Virus record (IMG/VR): IMGVR_UViG_3300021061_000218
Location: 1-54,421 of that record
DNA from: a virus
Direction: 5' to 3' (one strand)
DNA: 54,421 nucleotides
The notes under the pieces were generated by a model that searched no databases, was not told where the DNA came from, and saw nothing but the letters and a program-made list of their open reading frames with translations. This document shows positions 46,975 to 53,836 of the stretch, one piece after another (the stretch's first letter is position 1; each line of letters starts with the position of its first letter). Both the position numbers and the translations under genes were made by a program.

Positions 46975-47518
46975 GCTGCCGCCAATGTCGCAATTAAGCG
47001 TTTCATCGGTCCCGCTTTCAGGAAGCTGGCTGTCTCTACAAAGAGAGAGCTGCTGATCTTTGAAAGCACCGGACGCATTGAAAGTGTATTTAAACGGGGC
47101 GTGGCGGAATAGGTAGACGCTAGGAAAATGGGCGGCAGCCGCAAGGCTGTGTCGAGCCTAACGAGTCTCCATCGCCTGCGAGCGCATTACGGTGCCTTCG
47201 CAAGGCTGGAGACATGTAGGGTGACAATACGAGTTTTGGCTTAACGAGGACTGTCCTAGCCCAACAGCGAAAGCACACTTGTTACTCGTCAAATCCCTGC
47301 CGCCCCTATTAAAGAGCCCCGACTCTGGATTCCCGCCCACTGATCAGTTCCCCCCACGGGGGGATCGGGCGGCAGGGAAGGGGCTTCAAAGACCTCCAGA
47401 TGATTCCACTCCTGAGCCACGAAACGTAGATGAGTGGTGACCCGTACATGACGACGGATCCTCCGAATAGGCGGCGTCTGACTGCTGGCGGTGGAATCTT
47501 CGGGGGCCTTCATCCCCC
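46965..47518 (+). ncRNA. ~550-nt structured RNA with a tRNA-Leu-like segment
   Basis: A gene-free 690-base gap starting at a strong promoter. 47096-47120 reads like the 5' part of tRNA-Leu (GGGGCGTGGCGGAA then TAGGTAGACGC: acceptor strand, 3-bp D stem GCG/CGC, GG and A of the D loop). Its acceptor-like GGGGCG pairs with CGCCCC at 47301-47306. A TAGGA/TCCTA pair (47121-47257) sits where an anticodon stem would be but encloses about 130 nt, including CAGCC-GCAA-GGCTG and GTCTCCA/TGGAGAC. A second domain (47316-47382) is a long helix built from GCCCC/GGGGC, TTCCC/GGGAA, GCCC/GGGC and CCCCCC/GGGGGG. A GGGGG/CCCCC hairpin lies near the end. No T-arm or CCA: not a working tRNA. Confidence 0.65.
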
Positions 47519-47590
47519 ATGACTCCCAGGTGGGAGAACTTGCGTCCGGTGTTTTTGCACCTTGTCTTTATTCATTCATTTTCTTTCTCC

Positions 47591-47845
47591 ATGTCTAAGA
47601 AGAAAGTCGAAAAGAAGAAGCCCGCAGTTGCGCAGCCTCCTGTGGCACCCGAGAAGAAGGCTCCTCAGACTCTAGAAGAGCACATCCATTTCGCTATCGA
47701 TGATGAGCTCTTAACGCTCCGTGAGAAGTACAAGATCGACAACGGGTCCATCTTCGCTCTCCAGATCATTCGCAACCAGAATAAGCAGCTCTCCTTCTTC
47801 CTGCGCCAGAGCCAGGTGAAGGCTTCCCAGGTAAATCAGAAGTGA
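47591..47845 (+). CDS. Small Lys-rich protein
   Basis: An 84-residue protein from ATG 47591 (MSKKKVEKKKPAVAQPP). It has a very basic, Pro/Ala-rich N-terminus (1-27), then a helical domain (LEEHIHFAIDDELLTLREKYK, SIFALQIIRNQNKQLSFFL). It could bind nucleic acid through the basic tail. An upstream in-frame ATG at 47519 lies inside the RNA region and is rejected. The stop overlaps the next start (GTGA). Confidence 0.55.
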   Translation: MSKKKVEKKKPAVAQPPVAPEKKAPQTLEEHIHFAIDDELLTLREKYKIDNGSIFALQIIRNQNKQLSFFLRQSQVKASQVNQK

Positions 47846-48366
47846 GCTCCACCTTCACCTTCATGGGCATCGACCCGGGGCAGAACGGGGCAGTGGCTCT
47901 CCTAATGCCTGACGGCAGAACGGAGATCCATGACTTCCCTGTCTACCACGTGAAGGAGGGAAAGATGAATCGGGGGTACTACGACCTCCCAAGGCTCGTT
48001 GATCTCTTCGAGATGATCCTCGTGAAACACGCTCCAGTCCTCGCCATGATTGAAGACGGCATTGCGATGCCGAGTCAGAGCAGTGCCTCTACCAAGAGCA
48101 CGTTCCTCTCAATTGGGGCGCTCTGGGGCATCCTCGCAGCCTTGAAGGTGACGATGTACAGAACGAAGCCAAGTGCATGGAAGAAGTACTTAGGGCTATC
48201 CGAGAAGAGGGCGAAGGGAGAAGCCAAAGCTACCTCCAAAGAGAAGAAGGAGGATGCCATCGCCCTTGCCAAGAAGCTCTACCCCAAGGCTGACATTACG
48301 AAGAAGAAGCATGACGGGAGGGCAGAGGCTCTTTTAATCGCACATTTCCTCAAGAAGGTTATATGA
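47842..48366 (+). CDS. RuvC-like Holliday junction resolvase
   Basis: A 174-residue RNase H-fold nuclease. FMGIDPGQNGAVAL gives the first catalytic Asp (about 11), MIEDG the Glu (about 71), and KKEDAIALAKKL followed by KKHDGRAEALLIAHF the last acids (about 138 and 158), the RuvC pattern. It would resolve branched DNA before packaging. GTG start overlapping the previous stop by four bases. Confidence 0.85.
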   Translation: MSSTFTFMGIDPGQNGAVALLMPDGRTEIHDFPVYHVKEGKMNRGYYDLPRLVDLFEMILVKHAPVLAMIEDGIAMPSQSSASTKSTFLSIGALWGILAALKVTMYRTKPSAWKKYLGLSEKRAKGEAKATSKEKKEDAIALAKKLYPKADITKKKHDGRAEALLIAHFLKKVI

Positions 48367-48785
48367 CGCCGCTGCGATTCAGAGGGTGGAATATAGACAA
48401 TAAGGAGATGGACAATTTTGGTGATTACCTTTATTGGTTTGAGGAGAGAGGTATTGCGAGTGAAAAAGAAATTGGGATTTATGGATGGGTCATCATGCAA
48501 TCCACCGGCCTGAAGGACAAGAACGGGGTGGAGATATTTGAGGGGGATATCGTCGCTGACAGATTCCCGGCGGGGGAAGATATCGGAGAGGTCAAATGGG
48601 GAAACTTTTATGATATGGACGGCGAGTATTACCCGCAGATTAGTGGGCATCACGTACAGTGGCACAAGAAATGCTATGCCCCGAGCGATGAAACATTTAC
48701 CGATCATCTGTTGGGGCAGGTTAAGGCTCTGGAGGTGATAGGGAATATCTACGAGAACCCAGAGCTCCTTCCCGCCGCCAAATGA
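48363..48785 (+). CDS. YopX-family protein
   Basis: A 140-residue protein with the family landmarks LRFRGWN at the start, QSTGLKDKNGVEIFEGDIV in the middle (about 46-64) and VIGNIYENPELL at the end. YopX proteins are widespread in phages; their function is unknown. ATGA overlaps on both sides. Confidence 0.88.
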   Translation: MTPLRFRGWNIDNKEMDNFGDYLYWFEERGIASEKEIGIYGWVIMQSTGLKDKNGVEIFEGDIVADRFPAGEDIGEVKWGNFYDMDGEYYPQISGHHVQWHKKCYAPSDETFTDHLLGQVKALEVIGNIYENPELLPAAK

Positions 48786-49288
48786 GCCCAGCCCTCTCTT
48801 CTCCCCTACCGGGATTTGGCGAGATGGAGTTCGCTCCTATTGATGTGGAGCGGTGCGTCATTGTGGACCTCGATGGCACACTCTCTAATCCCAAGAGCCG
48901 TATCCATCTTGTAACCGGAACAAAGAAGAAGGACTGGGATCAGTTCTTCAAAGAGGCCATTAATGACCCAGCCCACCACTGGTGCGTCCATCTCGTACGG
49001 ACTCTCTATCTCTGTGGCTATGACGTGAGCATTGTGACGGCACGGCCGGAGCGATGCCTGGATGACACGCTGGCATGGCTAGAGAAATACGGAGTCACCT
49101 ACGACACGATCTTCATGCGGAAGGATGGAGACAGGAGGCCTGACCATGTCGTAAAGAAGGCCATCTTCTTAGAGCACCTCCAAGGCAAGAACATTGAGTT
49201 CGTGATCGATGACCGGGAGGAGGTGGTGAAGATGTGGAGGGGGCTTGGATTGCAGTGTCTTCAGCCGAATCCTCACGACTTTAATTAA
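48782..49288 (+). CDS. HAD phosphatase resembling the 3'-phosphatase of T4 PNKP
   Basis: A 168-residue HAD-superfamily enzyme: motif I VIVDLDGTLSNP (about 26-37), motif II SIVTARPE, then a conserved KDGDRRPDHVVKKAIFLEHL and motif III/IV FVIDDREEVVKMWRGLGL. This order and the DRRPDxVVK stretch closely follow the C-terminal phosphatase domain of T4 polynucleotide kinase/phosphatase. The kinase domain is missing. With the RNA ligase at 45288 it could remove 3'-phosphates from cut RNA before sealing. Confidence 0.82.
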   Translation: MSPALSSPLPGFGEMEFAPIDVERCVIVDLDGTLSNPKSRIHLVTGTKKKDWDQFFKEAINDPAHHWCVHLVRTLYLCGYDVSIVTARPERCLDDTLAWLEKYGVTYDTIFMRKDGDRRPDHVVKKAIFLEHLQGKNIEFVIDDREEVVKMWRGLGLQCLQPNPHDFN

Positions 49289-49452
49289 TGGAAATACCAG
49301 ACCATATCGGCGCAGCCATTGATGGGGAGTGCATGCGAGTCTGGGGCGTCATCTCTCACTACAACAGGACGAGAGACACTGCTTACACCATGGAATCCAT
49401 CTTCAGTGAACATAAGACGAAGCTCAAAGAAATCTTCTCTTTCACCCCCTAA
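49288..49452 (+). CDS. 54-residue hypothetical protein
   Basis: It starts at ATG 49288, overlapping the previous stop (TAATG), and ends at TAA 49450-49452. Helical C-terminus (MESIFSEHKTKLKEIFSF). Not recognised. The overlap and its place in a tightly packed operon support it. Confidence 0.5.
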   Translation: MEIPDHIGAAIDGECMRVWGVISHYNRTRDTAYTMESIFSEHKTKLKEIFSFTP

Positions 49453-49455
49453 TCC

Positions 49456-49749
49456 ATGTCCAAGTCCATCCGTACCGAATGCAAGAACCTCTCTGATGAA
49501 GAGCTGTATCAGAAATATAAGAACAGCTATTCGACTGATTATGATTTGTTCTGGCTGGATAAGTCGAAAGCCGAAGAAATAGCAACAGAGCTGGGGACCT
49601 CACCCTACATTCTTGAAAAGATCATCAGGCTGGAGAGCAGGGGAAGCAAGAAGCATTCCCAGTTTTCAGGGATAAATGTTGAGGCCCTGATGGCAGTGGG
49701 GGTCATTTTAGTTTTATTAAGCTCAGTCGTTTATTCCATAGGTTTATGA
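49456..49749 (+). CDS. Small tail-anchored membrane protein
   Basis: A 97-residue protein: a charged, helical N-terminal domain (DEELYQKYKNSYSTDYDLFW) and one C-terminal transmembrane helix (ALMAVGVILVLLSSVVYSIG). Unknown role. The start is three bases after the previous stop, and its own stop overlaps the next start (ATGA). Confidence 0.55.
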   Translation: MSKSIRTECKNLSDEELYQKYKNSYSTDYDLFWLDKSKAEEIATELGTSPYILEKIIRLESRGSKKHSQFSGINVEALMAVGVILVLLSSVVYSIGL

Positions 49750-49901
49750 CCCCCAAAAAGAAAGCACCGGCCCCGAAGCCCTGTCATTGCATGGGCCAAG
49801 GCTGCAACGCAAAGCCCGAGAATCCCTGCTGGTGTGACTGTCACTCCTCAGGTGCAGAGGGGTGCATGGGCGTTCCATTTTGTTCCTGCCTCAAGCGATG
49901 A
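49746..49901 (+). CDS. 51-residue cysteine-rich protein
   Basis: Starts at ATG 49746 (ATGA overlap) and ends at TGA 49901. A basic, Lys/Pro-rich N-terminus (MTPKKKAPAPKP) is followed by nine cysteines in 36 residues, arranged as PCHC, GC, PCWCDC, GC and FCSC. This could hold two or three zinc or iron-type centres or a compact disulfide fold. No family recognised. Confidence 0.5.
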   Translation: MTPKKKAPAPKPCHCMGQGCNAKPENPCWCDCHSSGAEGCMGVPFCSCLKR

Positions 49902-50410
49902 CCCACCTCTCCGCTTCGGACGTTGCCGAACCCCGTTCGGCTTGCTGTCGGGCTCCCGTGACCTCTGAGCCATGCTCTTGTTACTCCTCTACGATTGACA
50001 CCTGTCAGAAATGTCAGAGGCGCTGTGACCTCCTCCCCACCGAGCCCGAGGACCACACACTCACGATTCCCGCCGGAACGCTGAAGGAAGGTGAAGCGTT
50101 CAGATTCACAGCCGGTGGCGAACCCGACGACATCGAGAAGAGAATCGCTGCGCTTGAAAGCGAGTGTGGGAACCTGACGGACCTCTATTCGTTCAGCGAC
50201 GAGAAGCTGTTCGTTACTGCCACTCACGTTCCTTGGCTCTTGGCCCAGCTCCACGCATCGAGGCAGCGGGAGAAGAGGTATAGGGAGTCTCTGCATGACA
50301 TCGTCTTCTACGAGAAGGAGGTCCACGACTACGAGCCCCTGGATGCGAAAGCTGCCGACGAAATCGTGAAGATTGCTAAAGCCGCCCTATCCCCCCGACC
50401 CCATGAGTAA
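49898..50410 (+). CDS. Zinc-ribbon-containing phage protein
   Basis: A 170-residue protein. The N-terminal ACCRAPVTSEPCSCYS ... DTCQKCQRRC is a Cys-rich ribbon typical of small phage proteins. The C-terminal part is a helical module (DDIEKRIAALESECGNLTDLYS, LLAQLHASRQREKRYRESLHD) that is common in phages. ATGA overlap at the start. Confidence 0.6.
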   Translation: MTHLSASDVAEPRSACCRAPVTSEPCSCYSSTIDTCQKCQRRCDLLPTEPEDHTLTIPAGTLKEGEAFRFTAGGEPDDIEKRIAALESECGNLTDLYSFSDEKLFVTATHVPWLLAQLHASRQREKRYRESLHDIVFYEKEVHDYEPLDAKAADEIVKIAKAALSPRPHE

Positions 50411-50693
50411 CCACTACGCAGCAGGAGACTATGCCGGACTCTCTGGCGGCGGATTCTCGTTCTATTACGGCTACGAGGAAACGAAGGATGATGACTGGGC
50501 GTTTGTGATGCGGAAAGACGACGTGGATGGCCCCAAGGAACTTGTCCGCTTCTCGGCAACCGAACTTGGAGTGCGCAATGGCGATGATCCGACAGAAGGT
50601 TTGCTGGCCGGAATCGCAAGAGCGTTAGATTTCCTCTACCGGAAGCCATCCCCCCCACCCCCATGCAGAGTGAACTCACCGACTCAGAGCTGA
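50403..50693 (+). CDS. Small hypothetical protein
   Basis: A 96-residue protein with an aromatic- and Gly-rich N-terminus (YAGLSGGGFSFYYGYEE), an acidic centre and a Pro-rich C-terminus (KPSPPPPCR). It overlaps the previous gene by eight bases and the next by 31 bases. Not recognised. Confidence 0.5.
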   Translation: MSNHYAAGDYAGLSGGGFSFYYGYEETKDDDWAFVMRKDDVDGPKELVRFSATELGVRNGDDPTEGLLAGIARALDFLYRKPSPPPPCRVNSPTQS

Positions 50694-51040
50694 TCGAAGC
50701 CGTCGCCACGAAGCGTAAGAAATGGGATCGGGCGTACTACCAGCGGCACAAGGCGAAGATCCTCGCCCAACAGGCAGAGTACAGCCGGACGAAAGCGGGA
50801 CGTGGCGCCGAATACCGCAAGGCCAGAGCGTACGCCGCTAGACACCCTGAGAAGAGGTGGGCGCACGAGAAGGTGAAGGATGCTCTCCGGCGTGGAGACC
50901 TCATGAAAAGCCCGTGCGAAGAGTGCGGAAGTCTCAACGTTCAGGCGCACCACGACGATTACACGAAGCCGCTCTCGGTGCGATGGCTCTGCCGGAGGCA
51001 CCATCGTGCGTTTCATTCCGATCTCATCCATGCTGCATGA
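50663..51040 (+). CDS. HNH-type zinc-finger protein
   Basis: A 125-residue protein: a strongly basic helical N-terminal part (KRKKWDRAYYQRHKAKILAQ) and a C-terminal HNH-like module CEECGSLNVQAHHDDYTKP followed by WLCRRHHRAFH. This is a familiar small phage HNH protein; it may be a nicking nuclease or only a DNA-binding zinc finger. Confidence 0.75.
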   Translation: MQSELTDSELIEAVATKRKKWDRAYYQRHKAKILAQQAEYSRTKAGRGAEYRKARAYAARHPEKRWAHEKVKDALRRGDLMKSPCEECGSLNVQAHHDDYTKPLSVRWLCRRHHRAFHSDLIHAA

Positions 51041-51374
51041 AGAACTCACCGATCAACAGCTCATCTCTGAAGTCGCCACCCATGTGATGGGGTGGAAGAT
51101 GGAGGAGGGGTCATGGTTCGATATGAAGCGGCCAGAAAATCATTGGTGGGTCTCTGACTGTAGAGACTGGAACCCCCTCACCGACTGGAACCACTGGCGA
51201 GAAGTCGAAGAGAAGCTGATGGAGCGTACGTCGGTGTTCTGGAGATTCGTGGACGAGATACTGAAGATCGGAAATCGAGGACCAAACTACTACCCCCCGG
51301 AGTTTAATTCTGACCTCCGCACCCGCTGCCTCGCCGCCCTTGCTGCTGTTTCCCCCCAGACCAATGCCCAGTGA
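51030..51374 (+). CDS. Phage ABA-sandwich-type domain protein
   Basis: A 114-residue protein with the landmarks VMGWKMEEGSWF, WNPLTDWNHWREVEEKLME and a C-terminal TRCLAALAAV, a pattern of the phage ABA-sandwich family of unknown function. It shares an N-terminal ELTDxxLIxxVAT module with the HNH protein upstream. ATG 51030 is used; it overlaps the previous gene by 11 bases. Confidence 0.7.
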   Translation: MLHEELTDQQLISEVATHVMGWKMEEGSWFDMKRPENHWWVSDCRDWNPLTDWNHWREVEEKLMERTSVFWRFVDEILKIGNRGPNYYPPEFNSDLRTRCLAALAAVSPQTNAQ

Positions 51375-51810
51375 GCCCAAGTCAAAAGTCTGCCCATGCT
51401 GCGGCCTGACCGAGAACGGCATGACGCCTGATGAGGAAGCGGAGATCTTGCGGAGGTCCAAGGAGACCGACGGCTGGTCCTCCGCCAGCGCCGAGGAATT
51501 GCACGACGATATTCTGTCGGCACCCCGCACCCTGAGAGACGAGATTCTGGAGTTTGAGGGAAGTTTCGTTCGAGAATGCACTCACAGAAACCCCGATTCC
51601 CCAGAATTTGACGACATGGACGAATGGTATTTTTGTCAGACGTGCTTCGTTCAATTCATCCAGGGGATCATCGACCGTGAGAGACGCAAGGGCTTCCGTG
51701 CTGGATGGGATATCACGGGCGAAGGCTACAACGCCGAGTGCGCCAATATCCTGGACTATGACGCCCACCTTGACGAGAAGTACTCCGAACTGTTCCCCCA
51801 GCCAGAATGA
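51364..51810 (+). CDS. Hypothetical protein with two Cys pairs
   Basis: A 148-residue acidic protein. VCPCCGLTENGMTPDE near the start and WYFCQTCFVQF near residue 85 could together bind zinc. The rest is helical and acidic. It overlaps neighbours at both ends (11 and 4 bases). Not recognised. Confidence 0.55.
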   Translation: MPSEPKSKVCPCCGLTENGMTPDEEAEILRRSKETDGWSSASAEELHDDILSAPRTLRDEILEFEGSFVRECTHRNPDSPEFDDMDEWYFCQTCFVQFIQGIIDRERRKGFRAGWDITGEGYNAECANILDYDAHLDEKYSELFPQPE

Positions 51811-51893
51811 AGACCCCAGACTTTCTCATCGCACTGTTTGGCTCCGTGGCCGTGCTTCTCACCCTCTACATTTCCGTTCTGATCCTCGTATGA
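51807..51893 (+). CDS. 28-residue membrane peptide
   Basis: ATG 51807 overlaps the previous stop (ATGA) and the TGA at 51891-51893 overlaps the next ATG. MKTPDF is followed by an uninterrupted hydrophobic helix (LIALFGSVAVLLTLYISVLI). The two 4-base overlaps in a densely packed operon make a real gene likely. The same MKTP/MKTQ start is used by the next two genes. Confidence 0.5.
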   Translation: MKTPDFLIALFGSVAVLLTLYISVLILV

Positions 51894-52291
51894 AGACCCA
51901 GCTCGAAGAACTCAAAGCCTCACAGCTTCAACAAGTAACAGAGGCCATCGTGAAGGCGGTGCCGGAGATCGTGAACAGGCGCCATTCCGAATCTGACATT
52001 GAGGAGGGTTATCACGGCTGGTGTCGGAGGTGCGGCAAAGAGTTGGTTACGAGAAATGACGAAGATGCTGACTGTCTCCGCCCCATCCTCTTTGAAGACG
52101 TGCTGAGGGCAGCGTGCGCAAAGGGCGTCCACACCAGGTACGGTGACTGGAAGATCCACGGCACCATCGACGAGAAGGCGTGCTTCTATGCAGCGGACGG
52201 TGAAGCATTGGGGAACTGGACCCTCGGCCAGCCTCTCTCCTCCCAGCCCCCAGAGACCATTGCCTTCCTTCACTCCCTCCTCATCCCATGA
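51890..52291 (+). CDS. Hypothetical protein with CxxC site
   Basis: A 133-residue protein from ATG 51890. A helical N-terminus (EELKASQLQQVTEAIVKAVPE) leads to HGWCRRCGKELVTR (possible zinc site) and a C-terminal region DVLRAACAKGVHTRYGDWKI ... NWTLGQPLSSQPPETI that looks like a phage-specific domain. Unknown function. Confidence 0.55.
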   Translation: MKTQLEELKASQLQQVTEAIVKAVPEIVNRRHSESDIEEGYHGWCRRCGKELVTRNDEDADCLRPILFEDVLRAACAKGVHTRYGDWKIHGTIDEKACFYAADGEALGNWTLGQPLSSQPPETIAFLHSLLIP

Positions 52292-52569
52292 AGACCCCTC
52301 AGGACATCATCGAAATTGTTAAGGAGCTGCAAGACTTCATGGAGACGGGCAAGAAGGTCTCCCGGACCGAAAAGACAGTGCAATGCCGAGAGGTCCCGGA
52401 ATCGTTGTATCTATTCTGGCAGCACGTCACGAAGCATTTCCCCGCCATCGCAGAAGCCCTTCAGATCGCCGTGGAGGCGCTGGATTTCTACGAGAGCGAG
52501 TACGACAACGGTATAAATACAACCGCTGACATAGCGCTCCAGAAGATCCGTTCCCTTCAGACCCCATGA
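52288..52569 (+). CDS. Hypothetical protein, paralogue of the next gene
   Basis: A 93-residue acidic helical protein starting MKTPQDIIEIVKELQDFM. The last 40 residues (LQIAVEALDFYESEYDNG ... ALQKIRSLQTP) match the C-terminus of the following gene product. ATGA overlap at both ends. Function unknown. Confidence 0.6.
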   Translation: MKTPQDIIEIVKELQDFMETGKKVSRTEKTVQCREVPESLYLFWQHVTKHFPAIAEALQIAVEALDFYESEYDNGINTTADIALQKIRSLQTP

Positions 52570-52961
52570 AGCCCGAAGAGATCCAGAAGCTCCTAACGGA
52601 GATCGGCGAGTACGGCAGCTACGACCTGAAGGTGTCCGAGAACTTCCCGGAATGGCCCAAGCTCCTCGCCTACATCCGCCAGTTGGAGCAGGCCAATGAG
52701 GAATTGCGTTTATTGAACAACTCCGTGTTCAACGTCTCTCGACGAGAGGGATTAGCCCAGAAGCAACGCAGTGACGAAGTGGATTCAGTCCTCCAGATGG
52801 CGGTAGAGGCGCTGGAGGACATTGAAATTGAACATGATGACTTTGATGGTGAAACGGAACCAGATTATGAGGACTGGGAAGAGTATCTGATGTCGATGGA
52901 GACGAAGAGGCAACTGGCGATTATGGTCCTCCAGAAGATCCGTTCCCTCCAGGCCCCATGA
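52566..52961 (+). CDS. Hypothetical protein, paralogue of the previous gene
   Basis: A 131-residue acidic helical protein. It shares LQMAVEALEDIE and the closing VLQKIRSLQAP with the gene before it, separated here by an acidic insert (DDFDGETEPDYEDWEEY). This suggests a tandem duplication followed by divergence. ATGA overlap at both ends. Confidence 0.6.
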   Translation: MKPEEIQKLLTEIGEYGSYDLKVSENFPEWPKLLAYIRQLEQANEELRLLNNSVFNVSRREGLAQKQRSDEVDSVLQMAVEALEDIEIEHDDFDGETEPDYEDWEEYLMSMETKRQLAIMVLQKIRSLQAP

Positions 52962-53158
52962 CCGCCCCCACACCGAAGGCAGAGGACGTGAAGCCCTACG
53001 GTTTCATGTTCATCGAGGGGTACACCTGCAAACACTGCGGGAACACTCTGCTCTCAATCTACGGCTTCGCCAGACAGACCGGAGAGGACGAACCCATCGA
53101 CAAGCAGCTCTCTGAGTTTCGTGCCTGCCCCTGCCGTCTTTCCCCTCCCTCAGCATGA
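52958..53158 (+). CDS. Small putative zinc-binding protein
   Basis: A 66-residue protein with YTCKHCGNTLLSIYG and a distant RACPCR, which together could make a four-Cys zinc ribbon. Not otherwise recognised. ATGA overlap on both sides. Confidence 0.5.
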   Translation: MTAPTPKAEDVKPYGFMFIEGYTCKHCGNTLLSIYGFARQTGEDEPIDKQLSEFRACPCRLSPPSA

Positions 53159-53475
53159 GCGACTACCAGGACAACGACAGCGGCCCCTTCGTGACCCCCC
53201 AGAGCTGTAAGCACGAGCGGACGCATTCTGAATTCAGCACCTACCCCATGGTGGAAGTGAAGAGGGTGTGTACCGAGTGTGGCTCCGTTCTCTTAGACAT
53301 CCTCAAGCAGAAGCCCCCCGACTGGATTCGGGAGAGGGCCAGGGAGCTGGAAAGAGAAGACTGGGAAAAGAGAGGCCGAAAAGGCCCCCGCCCCTTTGAT
53401 CATTGGCAATCATTTGAGCGTGATGCGGTCTTCGAATACCTCGACTCCCAAGCCGGATTCCCCCCGAAGGGATGA
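53155..53475 (+). CDS. Hypothetical protein with Cys/His pair
   Basis: A 106-residue protein. SCKHERTHSEF and RVCTECGSVLLDILK resemble a zinc ribbon; the C-terminal half is a charged helix (ERARELEREDWEKRGRKG). Linked to neighbours by ATGA overlaps. Unknown function. Confidence 0.5.
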   Translation: MSDYQDNDSGPFVTPQSCKHERTHSEFSTYPMVEVKRVCTECGSVLLDILKQKPPDWIRERARELEREDWEKRGRKGPRPFDHWQSFERDAVFEYLDSQAGFPPKG

Positions 53476-53786
53476 AGAGTGAAGATAGGCTGCTGGCAAT
53501 GCTGGACTCTATTGAGGGCGGCGAGGGTGCGGATGAAGATGGCATACAAAAAAAGCGCCCTCAAAAGAGTAGAGTACAAAAGACTCCAAAGATAAGCTGG
53601 TGGACTAGAGAGGAGGGGTTCACTCGAAAGAAGTGGCTGTATTTCGCATGGCAGGGGTGTAGTTATAGAGTGGAAAATGCAAAAAGGATCGAGAACGGGA
53701 AATGGAGACAGATTCTTTCTTTCTGCTTCCAGCTGCGGCACTTCCCCCTTCTCCTCCCAAGGCCTCTTGCTAAATCCCGTAAATAG
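53472..53786 (+). CDS. Basic hypothetical protein
   Basis: A 104-residue protein: acidic start (MKSEDRLLAMLDSIEGGEG), then strongly basic (KKRPQKSRVQKTPKISWW) with many aromatic residues and a hydrophobic, basic end. Nucleic-acid binding is possible. It is the last member of the overlapping gene run that begins at 47842. Confidence 0.5.
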   Translation: MKSEDRLLAMLDSIEGGEGADEDGIQKKRPQKSRVQKTPKISWWTREEGFTRKKWLYFAWQGCSYRVENAKRIENGKWRQILSFCFQLRHFPLLLPRPLAKSRK

Positions 53787-53789
53787 TAT

Positions 53790-53817
53790 TTGACAAGGAG
53801 GAGAGTGACGCTATTCT
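53790..53817 (+). promoter_or_regulatory. Promoter of the rightmost gene
   Basis: TTGACA (53790-53795), 16 bp, TATTCT (53812-53817). Transcription would start about 15 bases before the ATG at 53837, in a T-rich leader. The CTTCCTAACC motif is absent, so this gene may be expressed when the motif-bearing promoters are off. Confidence 0.65.
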
Positions 53818-53836
53818 GCCGCCCTTTTTTTGATTC

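Noticed and set aside
47096-47306. Functional tRNA-Leu, possibly with a group I intron
   Set aside because: The acceptor/D-arm part is convincing, but no T-arm with paired stem, no proper anticodon loop with U33 after any simple splice, no 3' CCA, and no P3/P7 core of a group I intron could be found.
47410-47440. Hammerhead-like pieces (ACGAAAC, GATGAG)
   Set aside because: Order and stems do not make a complete core; probably part of the larger RNA fold.
46965-47518. tmRNA
   Set aside because: No tmRNA-like 5' end, no tag reading frame ending in an Ala-rich peptide before a stop, no T-arm.
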